Assembly: GCA_021813445.1 (NCBI GenBank)
Contig: JAKAKP010000118.1
Span: forward strand, 1-39,966
Reading direction: 5' to 3'
Length of the DNA stretch: 39,966 nt
Source of the DNA: Deltaproteobacteria bacterium
GTDB taxonomy: Bacteria > Desulfobacterota > Desulfobaccia > Desulfobaccales > 0-14-0-80-60-11
Both the position numbers and the translations under genes were made by a program. The notes beneath the pieces were generated by a model. The model searched no databases, was not told where the DNA came from, and saw only the letters and a program-made list of their open reading frames with translations. Positions 1-8,368 of the stretch are shown here, one piece after another (the first letter of the stretch is position 1; the number at the start of each line of letters is the position of its first letter).

Positions 1-425
1 CGTGCCCGCCAGGCGTCCGGCGGGCACGGAGGCCCGCCCCACCTCACCTTTTGTTCCCGTTCCCAAGCTCCAGCTTGGGAACGCCATTATCAGCAGAAGC
101 TCTGCTTCTTAAGGCCGCGGCCGGTTTATTTTAAGACTTCCGCGAAAGTCCTTTCAATTGTCATTCTGAGGGAGCGAAGCGACCGAAGAATCTCAAAAAT
201 CCCGACGAAATACGAGATTCGTAACGAAGCTGCGCTCCGTTCAGAATGACAGAATGGGAGGCTTTCGCAGAGGGCTCAAGTTATGAAAAGGACCAATGAT
301 CACTGCCCAATTTTTAAAAGCAATAATTTTGCATTTTCCAGTGGTTTTTTTTGGGATTTCAGATAAATTTATATATTCAATCTTTGATCCAAGCTAGTGT
401 AATTCCCCTGGGAGAAAATCCAGTT
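1..425. repeat. Intergenic repeat cluster upstream of rpmE
   Basis: No gene is seen here. Positions 1-43 hold the right half of a GC-rich hairpin module (arms CGTGCCCGCC and GGCGGGCACG, then GGCCCGCCCCACC) found again at 4514-4570, 11364-11421 and 38048-38105. Positions 59-82 form a perfect inverted repeat with 11-base arms (GTTCCCAAGCT / AGCTTGGGAAC). Positions 160-250 are a long imperfect hairpin bounded by gtcattctgag and ctcagaatgac-like ends, a family with copies at 19738-19809 and 34285-34354. Positions 251-425 are more AT-rich and should contain the rpmE promoter, but no convincing -35/-10 pair stands out. Confidence 0.75.
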
Positions 426-659
426 ATGAAAAAAGATATCCATCCCCACTACGTCCAGGCCAATGTGCGTTGCGCCTGCGGCAACGAGTTTATCACCGGC
501 TCCACCAAGGAACAAATCCGGGTGGAGATCTGCTCCAAGTGCCATCCTTTCTTCACCGGCAAGCAAAAGCTCATCGACACCGCCGGCCGGGTGGAGCGGT
601 TCCGCCGCAAGTACGCCCAATTCGAGGAAAAGAACCAGGCTGCCGCCGAGACTGAATGA
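426..659 (+). CDS. rpmE: 50S ribosomal protein L31
   Basis: Encodes 77 residues beginning MKKDIHPHY, the usual start of bacterial L31, a large-subunit protein of the central protuberance that helps bridge the subunits. Cys16, Cys18, Cys36 and Cys39 form the zinc-binding set, so this is the C+ (zinc) form rather than the zinc-free paralogue. The open frame extends upstream to 351, but the extension is AT-rich and unlike L31, while ATG 426 has a GGGAG about ten bases upstream. The stop overlaps the start of the DUF1385 gene by four bases (ATGA), so the two are probably co-translated. rpmE next to a DUF1385 gene is a familiar arrangement in deltaproteobacteria and Firmicutes. Confidence 0.95.
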   Translation: MKKDIHPHYVQANVRCACGNEFITGSTKEQIRVEICSKCHPFFTGKQKLIDTAGRVERFRRKYAQFEEKNQAAAETE

Positions 660-1609
660 AACCCGGTGAACCCTCCCTGCCGGTGGGAGGCCAGGCCGTG
701 CTGGAGGGAGTGATGATGCGCTCCCCCCAGGCCCTGGCCGTCGCCGTGCGCCTGCCCAACGGCGAAGTGCTCCTGAAGGATGAGCCCTACACCTCCCTGA
801 CGGCCCGCTATCCCCTGTTGAAACGCCCCTTCTTCCGGGGTCCCGTGATTCTCATCGAATCCCTGGTTACCGGTATCCGCGCCCTGAGCTTCTCGGCCCA
901 GGCCGCGTTGGAAGAAGAGGAGACCAACCTGGGCTGGGGCAGCATCGCCCTGACCATGGGCGGGGCCTTCCTCCTGGCCTTTCTCCTGTTCGGCTTTCTG
1001 CCCCACTATTTGAGCGGCCTGGCCGGCTACCTGACGGGCGGCCGCCCCCTGACCCCCAAGCATTTTCTTTTTCATGCCATCGATGGCGTCATCAAGGCCT
1101 GCTTTCTTTTGCTCTATATCTGGGGCATCTCCCGCTTCCGGGAGATCCACCGGGTCTTCGAATATCACGGCGCCGAGCACAAATCCATCTGCACCTATGA
1201 GGCCGGGGAACCCCTCACCGTGGAGAACGCCAAGAAGCACTGCACCTGCCACCCCCGCTGCGGCACCTCCTTTCTCCTGGTGGTCCTCCTGGTGAGCCTC
1301 CTGGTTTTCGCCATTTTCTTTCCCCTGGTGCCGCCCCTGACCAAGCCGGGCTTCGTTAACAGCCTCATCCAGGTGCTGGTCAAGGTGGCCCTGATGTTTC
1401 CCATCTCCGCCCTGTCTTACGAAATCATCCGCTGGGGCGGCCGGGACCCCGATCATCCCCTGGCCCGCGTCCTCCTCTGGCCGGGGCTGGCCACGCAGCG
1501 CATCACCACCCAGGAACCGGACGACAGCCAACTGGAAGTGGCCCTGGCCGCGCTCAAGGCAGTCTTGGCCCGGGAAGAAGCGGCTAAAGCAGTGGCCAGT
1601 AGTCAGTGA
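656..1609 (+). CDS. DUF1385 family membrane protein (YqhQ-like)
   Basis: A 317-residue protein of the DUF1385/YqhQ family, whose biochemical role is not established although it is often labelled a putative metal-dependent enzyme. Family hallmarks are the N-terminal [14 protein letters not shown] motif (about residues 11-24), the [10 protein letters not shown] motif in the middle and the [10 protein letters not shown] motif that follows. About four hydrophobic segments (near residues 98-125, 140-160, 205-228 and 240-260) predict an integral inner-membrane protein. It begins inside the rpmE stop. In many genomes the next genes are prfA and prmC; here the gene is followed by repeat DNA and an unrelated DUF72 gene. 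Identity at family level is secure; function is unknown. Confidence 0.9.
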   Translation: MKPGEPSLPVGGQAVLEGVMMRSPQALAVAVRLPNGEVLLKDEPYTSLTARYPLLKRPFFRGPVILIESLVTGIRALSFSAQAALEEEETNLGWGSIALTMGGAFLLAFLLFGFLPHYLSGLAGYLTGGRPLTPKHFLFHAIDGVIKACFLLLYIWGISRFREIHRVFEYHGAEHKSICTYEAGEPLTVENAKKHCTCHPRCGTSFLLVVLLVSLLVFAIFFPLVPPLTKPGFVNSLIQVLVKVALMFPISALSYEIIRWGGRDPDHPLARVLLWPGLATQRITTQEPDDSQLEVALAALKAVLAREEAAKAVASSQ

Positions 1610-1786
1610 TCAGTGGCCAGATATGGCCGCGGTAGTGCTGTCTTCGGTCCCTGGTCTTCGGTCTCAAAACCTCTTCCTAAAAGCTTGAAGTTCCTGTAGG
1701 GTGCGTTCTACACACCAATTAAAGGAGTGGTGAAGGGCGCGGAGGACCGCCCTGCCAGCTTCATATTTTACGGGTGAGCCGCAGGT

Positions 1787-2695
1787 ATGCCCAAATCAAC
1801 GAGTACTGCTGAAAACCATAGACCGAAGACCGGAGACCGAAGACTGTTCATCGGCCCCGCAGGCTGGGACTACCAGGACTGGCAGGGGGTGGTTTATCCC
1901 CCGGACCTGAAGGGCGCGGACCGCCTCACCTTCCTGGCCGCCTGGTTTGACGTGGTGGAGATCAACGTCACCTTCTACCGGCCCTTGGGACCCCAGGTGG
2001 CCTCCCGCTGGCTGGCTGCGGTGGCCGGGGCCCCCGATTTCCGCTTCACCGCCAAATTATTAAACCGCTTCACCCATGAGCGGCAGTTGGTGGCCGCGGA
2101 GGTGGACCAGTTCCAAGAAGGCCTCCGCCCTTTGCTGGCTGCGGGACGCCTGGCCGTGCTCCTGGCCCAATTCCCCTATTCTTTTCATAATAAGGCAGAA
2201 AACCGGGCTTATCTTGGAGAGATCAAGGGAACCTTTCCGGAATTTCCCCTGGTCCTGGAGGTGCGCCACCGCTCCTGGCAAAGCCAGGGAGTGCGGGAAT
2301 TTTTGCGGGACACGGGCTGGGAATTCTGCAACCTGGACCAGCCCCAGGTCTCCTATCCCCTGGGCGCGACCCGCTGGGTCACCGGCTCCCTGGGCTATCT
2401 GCGCTGCCATGGCCGGAGAAAGGACGCCTGGTTCGAGTTCGAGAAGGACCGCCAGGCCCGGTATGATTATCTTTATGGACCGGAGGAACTGGAAAGATTG
2501 GCGGCCCGGACCCGGGAACTTTTATCCCAGGCTCCGGATGTTTACCTGATTTTCAACAACCACCCCAGGGGCCAGGCCATCGCCAACGGCCTGGAGATGA
2601 GCCACCTGCTGCTAAGCAGGTCGTTTACCCTGCCGTTAGGCCTGGTGGCCGCGTTTCCCCGGCTATCGGGTTGCTTGGGGAATAGTAATCAGTAA
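1787..2695 (+). CDS. DUF72 domain protein (YecE family)
   Basis: A 302-residue DUF72 protein, a TIM-barrel-like family of unknown function. The domain opens at about residue 20 with LFIGPAGWDYQDW and contains EINVTFYR, RFTAKLLNRFTHE, LVLEVRHRSW, the tract YLRCHGR and the C-terminal VYLIFNNHPRGQAIANG, all usual family blocks. Members normally start directly at the first strand, so the first 19 or so codons are extra. Those codons (about 1821-1846) are the reverse complement of a 'gtcttcggtc' repeat lying upstream at 1640-1665, suggesting the ATG was acquired from repeat DNA. There is no better start downstream. It stands alone, 177 bases after the DUF1385 gene. Confidence 0.88.
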   Translation: MPKSTSTAENHRPKTGDRRLFIGPAGWDYQDWQGVVYPPDLKGADRLTFLAAWFDVVEINVTFYRPLGPQVASRWLAAVAGAPDFRFTAKLLNRFTHERQLVAAEVDQFQEGLRPLLAAGRLAVLLAQFPYSFHNKAENRAYLGEIKGTFPEFPLVLEVRHRSWQSQGVREFLRDTGWEFCNLDQPQVSYPLGATRWVTGSLGYLRCHGRRKDAWFEFEKDRQARYDYLYGPEELERLAARTRELLSQAPDVYLIFNNHPRGQAIANGLEMSHLLLSRSFTLPLGLVAAFPRLSGCLGNSNQ

Positions 2696-2752
2696 GCAGT
2701 GAGTAGTTGAACCGGAGCGGACGGCTCCAATGTACAGTTGCAAACAGGGAAA

Positions 2753-3247
2753 TCAGAACCTCTGCATTTCCACTTCATATTGATTATTTGTCAGGGGCCC
2801 TTTTTTACCCTTCATTTTTTCCCCCTCTATCCAGAAATGGAATGGTACTCCATCCTTGGTCTCCCAGGTTAAATAGACTCTGCCATCCTTTCTTTCAAAG
2901 CGGGCCTTGGGGCGGACGAGACCAGGGGGAATATTCCATCCCACATCATTTCCCCAGCTGTACCGACAACTGGCCGTAGTCTGGGTAACTTCCACCACAA
3001 AAAGAATGGCATCCAGACCATGGGCTGGCGGACAGGCCCAGCTTCTCCAGCGCCCTTTCCACTTGCCGGAAAAAGCGCGAATATCGTCGGGTATATCAGC
3101 AGCCGGAGGAACAATTTTTGCCGTCGGCATCTTGAGATCACCGGTTGCCTGGGCCGTAGCAATCGATGTCGACATTGAAACGGCTAATGACAGGACTGCA
3201 ATAGTCAATGCCAAAATACAAACTGCAGTTGTCAACGATCTCTTCAT
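2753..3247 (-). CDS. Secreted hypothetical protein
   Basis: A 164-residue protein with a clear N-terminal signal peptide (basic MKRSL, then a hydrophobic stretch to about residue 26 and an Ala-rich cleavage region ending TAQA). The mature part has an acidic/proline linker, a tryptophan-rich segment AFSGKWKGRW, two cysteines that could form a disulfide, and a C-terminal beta-rich region (RVYLTWETKDGVPFHFWIEG). I do not recognise a named family; the pattern suggests a small periplasmic beta-sandwich or lipocalin-like fold, which is a guess. It is monocistronic and convergent with the DUF72 gene. Its upstream region (3248-3325) is AT-rich and likely carries the promoter. Confidence 0.7.
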   Translation of the reverse strand: MKRSLTTAVCILALTIAVLSLAVSMSTSIATAQATGDLKMPTAKIVPPAADIPDDIRAFSGKWKGRWRSWACPPAHGLDAILFVVEVTQTTASCRYSWGNDVGWNIPPGLVRPKARFERKDGRVYLTWETKDGVPFHFWIEGEKMKGKKGPLTNNQYEVEMQRF

Positions 3248-3325
3248 TTGTCCTCCTTTTTGCCGCTATTTTAAGCTACTTTACCATATTTTTTGCTTAT
3301 ATTATAAACACTTATTCTATTATTT

Positions 3326-4270
3326 TTACTGCTCACTGCCCACAAAATGAACCAGCCCTAGCACCAACTCCACCATCGCCTCCAAGTCCAGGTTCTCCAT
3401 TACATCCCCCGGCCCGTGGTAATGGGGATTGCGCAGGTAGGCGGTGTCCGTGAGCATGATGGCCGGGTAGCCCTCGTCCCAAAAATTGGCGTGGTCGCTC
3501 AAGCGCACGTCCGGCAGGATATACCCTCCCAGGGGCACGGCCAGGGTGACCGTGGGCAGGCTGCAGCCCTGCTTGAGGGCCCGGTCCAGCCTCTCCAAGA
3601 GCGGTTTGGAACGCCGGTCGCTCACCAGGCCGAGGAAATTGCCGGTGGTGGGATAACCCATATATTGCAAAGGGAAAAGCAGTTCCTGGCTGTTCGGCTC
3701 CTGGCGGTAGTAGCCCACCATCTCCAGGCAGAGCATGCCCAGGATTTTATCCTGCCGCTTCCCGGCCTCCTTGGCGTAGACCCGGCTGCCCATGTAGGGG
3801 GTGAAAAACGCGGGGGGCTCCTCACAGGTGAAGCCGATGAAGGTCCAAGGTTTTTTGTTCTGTGTTAAGCGCGCCACCTCCAAAAGCACCGCCACGCCGC
3901 TGGCGTTGTCGTCCGCACCGGGCGTGCCCGCCACCGTGTCGAAGTGGGCCCCCAGAATGTAATAGCCGCCCGGGGCCTGCTCCCCGGCGATGATGTTGCT
4001 CACTTCCCGGCGCTGGTAGATGAAGGTCTGGCGGCGGGGCGCATAGCCCAACTCCTGAAAGTTCCGGAAGACATAGTCCTCCGCCTGTTTCAGGTTATCC
4101 GGCCGGAAGATGGAGCGGTCCCCCAGGGTGATGCTGAGGTAGCGCAGGTGCGCAGTTAAATTGGCCCGGATTTCCTCCCGCTTCATGGTTTCAGCCGCCC
4201 CCGGAGCCGGCAAGGCGATAAGCAACAACCCTATAATAAAAAAAACAATCACCTGTCTTGAAAAGTTCAA
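3326..4270 (-). CDS. M28 family zinc peptidase, exported
   Basis: A 314-residue peptidase of family M28 (aminopeptidase/carboxypeptidase type, two zinc ions). A hydrophobic signal peptide spans about residues 7-26 (VIVFFIIGLLLIALPAPGAA). Zinc ligands are visible in order: His in GAHFDT, bridging Asp in PGADDNASG, the catalytic Glu pair in CEEPP, Asp/Glu in CLEMVG, and the last His in NPHYHGPGD. It should trim N-terminal residues from peptides in the periplasm or outside the cell. The TTG start at 4270 lies in a 'gttcaaag' repeat and has no good Shine-Dalgarno; GTG at 4252 is an alternative that keeps the signal peptide. Length is at the short end for single-domain M28 enzymes. Confidence 0.88.
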   Translation of the reverse strand: MNFSRQVIVFFIIGLLLIALPAPGAAETMKREEIRANLTAHLRYLSITLGDRSIFRPDNLKQAEDYVFRNFQELGYAPRRQTFIYQRREVSNIIAGEQAPGGYYILGAHFDTVAGTPGADDNASGVAVLLEVARLTQNKKPWTFIGFTCEEPPAFFTPYMGSRVYAKEAGKRQDKILGMLCLEMVGYYRQEPNSQELLFPLQYMGYPTTGNFLGLVSDRRSKPLLERLDRALKQGCSLPTVTLAVPLGGYILPDVRLSDHANFWDEGYPAIMLTDTAYLRNPHYHGPGDVMENLDLEAMVELVLGLVHFVGSEQ

Positions 4271-4760
4271 AGTTCAAGGTTCAAAGTTAAAGGTTAACTG
4301 CCGGTAACTTTTCATAATTTACGGGTGAGCGAAGAGCTCATGAACAACTGCTCCGAAAAGTCTTTTGTAGGGTGGGCACTGCCCACCATAACTCCGCATA
4401 ACTTTTCATGATTTGCGGGTGAGCCAACGGCTCATGAGCGACTGTCCTGAAAAGTTTTTCTGTAGGGTGGGCACTGCCCCCCTTTGTTTAGCTTCTCCGA
4501 AAAGAGGGAATTGGTGGGGCGGGCGTCCCTGCCCGCCAGACGCTCGGCGGGCACGGAGGCCCGCCCCACCAGTCTTTTCATAAATTATGGGTGAGCCAAT
4601 GGCTCATGGGCAATTGTCCTGAAAAGTTGCCAGTGGTCAGTAAAAGCCAAAGCCTGCCGAGAGCTTACCCCCTCTCCCCCCGCCCAGAGAGTGCCTCTTC
4701 TCCCACCGGCAGGTTGCGGGGGGAGAGGGCTGGGGTGAGGGAGACCAGACCTTTCTTCCT
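4271..4760. repeat. Tandem repeat modules incl. composite element copy A
   Basis: No gene. 4266-4294 is a run of 'gttcaaag' units. From 4311 a module consisting of 'cataatttacgggtgagc', a 'ggctcatg' stretch, 'ctgaaaagt' and the palindrome gtagggtgggcactgccc is repeated (about 4311-4388 and 4402-4480). Next come 'cttctccgaaaagaggga', the GC hairpin module at 4514-4570 and a third partial copy of the first module (4576-4626). The order from 4460 to 4626 is the same as in 37990-38135 and, inverted, in 11326-11490. 4668-4742 is another inverted repeat (ccctctcccccc / ggggggagaggg) of a widespread type. Confidence 0.75.
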
Positions 4761-5117
4761 TTACAGTTGGGTCTCTTCGGTCTCCTCCCGGAAATGCAGG
4801 GCCAGCCAGATGGTCTTCTGCTCCGGGTCGGTCCATTCCACCCGGTGGCGGCAATGGGCCGGGATGAGGAGGTAATCGCCGGGATGCAGGATTCTGACCC
4901 GTTCCTCTCCCTCGAATAAGATGGCCGCGGCCCCGGTCAGGAGCACCACCCATTCATGGGTCTCCTGGTCGTACCACTCCCCCGGCGGCGTGGCCTGGCC
5001 CGCGGAGATGATGCGCTCCAGGTGGAACCCAGGAGTCTTTAAGAGAACCTCAATGATCTCCTGGGGGATTTCCTTAGGAATGGCGGAGAAGAGGTTGGTT
5101 GGCGGCGGCTGTGGCAA
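4761..5117 (-). CDS. Cupin domain protein
   Basis: A 118-residue single-domain cupin. The two conserved cupin motifs are recognisable: motif 1 in WYDQETHEWVVLLTG (His and Glu ligands) and motif 2 in LHPGDYLLIPAHCRHRVEW (the PGD turn and His ligand). Such proteins bind a metal or small molecule, and small stand-alone cupins act as isomerases, dioxygenases or sensors, so the exact role cannot be assigned. The TTG start at 5117 is preceded by GGGAGAGAGG. It lies 80 bases downstream of the Phd-type antitoxin gene on the same strand and could share its transcript. Confidence 0.85.
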   Translation of the reverse strand: MPQPPPTNLFSAIPKEIPQEIIEVLLKTPGFHLERIISAGQATPPGEWYDQETHEWVVLLTGAAAILFEGEERVRILHPGDYLLIPAHCRHRVEWTDPEQKTIWLALHFREETEETQL

Positions 5118-5197
5118 TTCCTCTCTCCCTTATTTCCCAAACAAAGGAACACCCGCACAGGTCGCGGCTTGACGTAAGAACAGAATGGGCAGTATCA

Positions 5198-5437
5198 TTA
5201 TGGATGTCCCTCGTCAATCAACTGGCGTATGGACAATCCCCCCAACTGGTGTTCCTGCCGGAAGGCCTTGATACCGGCGATGGCCGCCTCAGGATTTTGT
5301 TCGCACGCAGCAGGGATGGGCGTTAAGGCCGCCACCGGAACCCCATGTTTGGTGATGATGATTTCTTCCCCCTTAGCCACCTGCTTCAGCAATTGGGATA
5401 GCCGGGTTTTGGCCTCATATGCTCCCACTTGAGTCAT
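5198..5437 (-). CDS. Phd/YefM-type antitoxin, no toxin partner
   Basis: Seventy-nine residues from ATG 5437, beginning MTQVGAYEAKTRLSQLLKQV and continuing GEEIIITKHGVPVAAL, the classic N-terminal DNA-binding fold of Phd/YefM antitoxins. The C-terminal tail would be the toxin-binding part. In this family the antitoxin gene is normally followed directly by a PIN-domain, Doc or YoeB toxin gene; here the next gene downstream is a cupin and nothing toxin-like fits in the 80-base gap or upstream. The frame continues 13 codons upstream to 5476, but the family consensus starts at MTQVGAYEAK. Most likely an orphan antitoxin acting as a DNA-binding regulator or the remnant of a lost pair. Confidence 0.85.
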   Translation of the reverse strand: MTQVGAYEAKTRLSQLLKQVAKGEEIIITKHGVPVAALTPIPAACEQNPEAAIAGIKAFRQEHQLGGLSIRQLIDEGHP

Positions 5438-5596
5438 CTTTGGCTCCAGGAAGTAACTTATAAGCGCTTGGATCACCCTTAAATTATAAAAAATTCAACA
5501 GGCTCAATATCTTAACTTTGAACCTCGAACCTTGAACTTTGAACTTCTAAAAATTACAATCCCCAAAAAATTGAAACTTGCCCTTGAATTCATTCC

Positions 5597-6637
5597 TTAC
5601 CTCTCCTGACACCGGCCAATTTCTCCTTGCAGCAAATTCCCCGCGGCATCCACCCGCATCTGCAGCACAAAGGGAAAAGGCCGCCCCGGCACGGTGAAGC
5701 GGAGGTCCACCCATTCCAGGAGATAGTCGTCTGACTGGCTGGCCACCCGGGCCAGCAGCGGAAAGCGGGCAAAATCCAGATAAATCGCCAACAATCGCTG
5801 CGCGTCGGGGGCGTAAGTTTTAAAGGGGGCGGCCGCGGCCCGCCAATCCTGAACGATCAGGTGCTCCGGCGGCTGGTAGCCATTGTTGGGCACCCGGGGG
5901 CAAGGAATGTTGGCCGGGGCCGCCTGCACCTCCCGGATGCCGCCATTGAGCCGCGCCCCCGCCAGGAAAGGCAACTCCACCAGGGCCTGCTTGATTTCCT
6001 GGGGCTGGGCCGCGAGCAGTTGCCAGCGGCGGCAGGAGAAGGGCTGGGGCAGCGCCGCCACTGTAGCCCCGGCCCGGGCCTCCTTCTGAAACACCTGCCG
6101 GGCCAGGACCAGGGCCTGATGATGGTAGTAGGCGCAAATACAGAGGTAGAACACCGCGCCGGCCAGGCAGACCGCGCCCACCCGGCGGCCCCAGGCGGGG
6201 GAGCAGAGCGCAGCCAGGGCTCCAGCCAGCAAAATGGAGGTGAGATAGGGGTCAATGATAAAGACCAGGTCCAGAGTGAATTTGCGCCGGGACAAGGGGC
6301 TGAAGAGCTGGGTGCCGTAAGAAGTGACCAGGTCCAACAGCAAATGCGCGGCCAGCACCGCCAGTCCCAGGAGCAGCAAGGGCTGGAACCAGCGGGGGCC
6401 GCCCAGGGCCCGGCCCACGCCGGCCCCCAGAAGGGCCCAGAGCGGCAGGGCCAGCAAGGAGTGGGTGAAAGCCCGGTGGTAGCGGATATAGGTCAGCCGG
6501 TCATTCATCCCCAGAAAATAATCCAGGTCCGGCAGCACCGAGAAGATCACCCCGGCCGCGGCGGCCCACCAGCGGGAAGGCGCCGGCACCAGTTGGGACA
6601 GGAGCAGGCCGCTGGCCACGTGGGTTACTGGATCCAC
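5597..6637 (-). CDS. Membrane-bound metal-dependent hydrolase (DUF457/YdjM family)
   Basis: A 346-residue protein whose N-terminal 180 residues match the YdjM/DUF457 family: DPVTHVASGLLL, the FSVLPDLDYFLG aspartates, YHRAFTHSLLALP and AHLLLDLVTSYGT supply the conserved His/Asp ligands around several membrane helices. The C-terminal half is a soluble domain without a name I can give. GTG at 6637 is the likely start because GGGAG sits six bases upstream; the GTG at 6643 would be too close to it. The start lies inside the 3' end of the kinase gene (13-base overlap), so the two are probably translationally coupled. Substrate unknown; members are generally suspected of phospholipid or phosphoester hydrolysis. 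Confidence 0.82.
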   Translation of the reverse strand: MDPVTHVASGLLLSQLVPAPSRWWAAAAGVIFSVLPDLDYFLGMNDRLTYIRYHRAFTHSLLALPLWALLGAGVGRALGGPRWFQPLLLLGLAVLAAHLLLDLVTSYGTQLFSPLSRRKFTLDLVFIIDPYLTSILLAGALAALCSPAWGRRVGAVCLAGAVFYLCICAYYHHQALVLARQVFQKEARAGATVAALPQPFSCRRWQLLAAQPQEIKQALVELPFLAGARLNGGIREVQAAPANIPCPRVPNNGYQPPEHLIVQDWRAAAAPFKTYAPDAQRLLAIYLDFARFPLLARVASQSDDYLLEWVDLRFTVPGRPFPFVLQMRVDAAGNLLQGEIGRCQER

Positions 6638-8262
6638 GGCCACCTCCCGGTTTGCGTGCCGTAGTGGGGAAAATGGCGCAGCAGGTCATCCCGCAGGGCC
6701 AGGGCGTCCCGGTAGCGCTCCTCCACCTTTTTCTTCAGGCATTTCAGAATAATGGCCTCCAGGGGCGGGGGAATCTCCGGGTTTTCCTCCCGGGGCGGTA
6801 TGGGTTCCTGCTCCAGGATCATGTCGATGAGCAGCTTTTCCACTTCGCTGTAGAAGGGCAGTTCCCCGGTGTACAGCAGATACATGAGCACGCCGATGGC
6901 CCAGATGTCGCTGCGGCGCTCGCTTTCCCCCATGATCTGCTCCGGAGCCATGAAGGGCCGGGAGCCCACCACCGTGGCGCTGATGTCCTTGTCCTTGAGA
7001 ATCTTGGCCGCGCCGAAGTCCAGCAGTTTCAGGACGCCGTCGGGCTGGATGATGATATTGTTGGGCTTGATGTCCCGGTGCATCACCTGGTGCCGGTGGG
7101 CATGGGCCACCACCTCGATTAGCTGCAGCACGATCCGCTCCACCAGGGGCCGGGGCAGCTGTTCTCCCAGCATGTCCGCCAGGGTCTTCCCCTCCACGTA
7201 TTCCTGGATCAGAATCAGCCTGCCGTCATCCTCCAGGGTGTTCACCAGCCCCACCACCCCCGGATGGGGCGAAAGCCGCTCACAGATGGCCGCCTCTTTG
7301 CGAAACTTGGCGTTGGCCGCTTTCAGGAAGGGAATCTTGGCCACGTATTGCCGCCGGGGGCCCAGTTCTTCGGTATCCACCACCAGCCACACCTCCCCGA
7401 AGCTGCCCTGCCCCAACTTTTTGATTTTCTCGTAGCGGCCTCCCAGCAACGGGGTCAATTGCAGCAGGGCCAGGTAATCCCGGGCGCTGGGCAGAAGATG
7501 CTCCACCAACCCCTTCAGGGCCTTTTTCAAAGGCGAAGGCGAGCCCACCGGCTCCACCTTGAAGCCGTGCACCTCCGGCCCCGAAGACGGTAGGGCCACG
7601 TCATTGAGCAGCACTGGCACCGCTTTGCCTTCCCGGCTCTTGAGATGCACCTTGACGTGCTTCACTTCCCCTTCCCGGGCGAGAATCTGGCGGAGCCGTT
7701 CCTGATCCTCCGGGCCATAGAGCAGGTCCGCCGTGGCCAGGGGCAGCTTGCGGTCGCCTTGTGGCCCATAGCCCAACAACCGGGCCAGGGTGGGATTGAG
7801 GGTATAAGACCCGCCTTGGCGGTCGCAGAGGAACAGGGGCTGGGGGGTCTGATGAAAGATCTGGTGGAACTCCTCCTGGGAAGCCACCAGGAGACGCCGG
7901 TCATCCTGGAGCTTTAGCAGCACCTGCACCCGGGCCAGGACCTCCGGAGCCCGGAAGGGCTGCACCAAAAACTCGTCCGCACCGCTTTCCAGGGCCCGGG
8001 CCGCAGCCCCGGCTTCAAACTGATCCAGGGTGACGATCAGGGGCACTTCCTTGAAGGCCTCCTGGGATTTGAGCCGGTGCACCGCCTCATATGCTTCCGG
8101 GGATTCATCCAGCATGATCATCAGGTCCGGAATACCAAAACCTTCTCCCAGCACCTCCCCCAGGGAAGCACAATTCACCTCATAGCCGTTTGCGGCCAGG
8201 ATCGCAGCCAATTCCCGGGAAGCGGCGGTCGCCTCCCCGGCCAGGACAATGCGTAGGGCCAC
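6625..8262 (-). CDS. Receiver-PAS-Ser/Thr protein kinase
   Basis: From GTG 8262 this is a 545-residue soluble protein. Residues 3-118 form a receiver-like domain, 130-237 a PAS domain (EFHQIFHQTPQPLFLCDR, LLGYGPQGD) and about 277-545 a Hanks-type kinase. Kinase motifs are complete: GQGSFGEV (284-291), VAKIPF Lys (309), HRDIKPNN (395-402), LLDFGAAK (413-420) and MAPEQ. The receiver keeps an Asp near 52 but lacks the acidic pair in strand 1 (VLAGEAT) and has Gln for the conserved Lys (LVQPF), so it may not be phosphorylated. The frame is open to 8460, but that extension is translated 'CTCTGCGTC' repeat DNA; GTG 8262 has AGGCAGG upstream. It likely senses a ligand by PAS and may act with the overlapping membrane hydrolase. 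Confidence 0.88.
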   Translation of the reverse strand: MALRIVLAGEATAASRELAAILAANGYEVNCASLGEVLGEGFGIPDLMIMLDESPEAYEAVHRLKSQEAFKEVPLIVTLDQFEAGAAARALESGADEFLVQPFRAPEVLARVQVLLKLQDDRRLLVASQEEFHQIFHQTPQPLFLCDRQGGSYTLNPTLARLLGYGPQGDRKLPLATADLLYGPEDQERLRQILAREGEVKHVKVHLKSREGKAVPVLLNDVALPSSGPEVHGFKVEPVGSPSPLKKALKGLVEHLLPSARDYLALLQLTPLLGGRYEKIKKLGQGSFGEVWLVVDTEELGPRRQYVAKIPFLKAANAKFRKEAAICERLSPHPGVVGLVNTLEDDGRLILIQEYVEGKTLADMLGEQLPRPLVERIVLQLIEVVAHAHRHQVMHRDIKPNNIIIQPDGVLKLLDFGAAKILKDKDISATVVGSRPFMAPEQIMGESERRSDIWAIGVLMYLLYTGELPFYSEVEKLLIDMILEQEPIPPREENPEIPPPLEAIILKCLKKKVEERYRDALALRDDLLRHFPHYGTQTGRWPWIQ

Positions 8263-8368
8263 CCTGATGACCTGCCTATGGTGAGATACCGATATTTTCT
8301 CAAGATTCCGCAGATTTAGCAAGAAACGATTTGATGCCGTTTTCGGTTTTCCGTTTTTCGTTTGCCGA

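Noticed and set aside
449-1531. Long minus-strand frame opposite the DUF1385 gene
   Set aside because: Low-complexity Gly/Gln/Glu-rich translation, antisense to two well-recognised genes.
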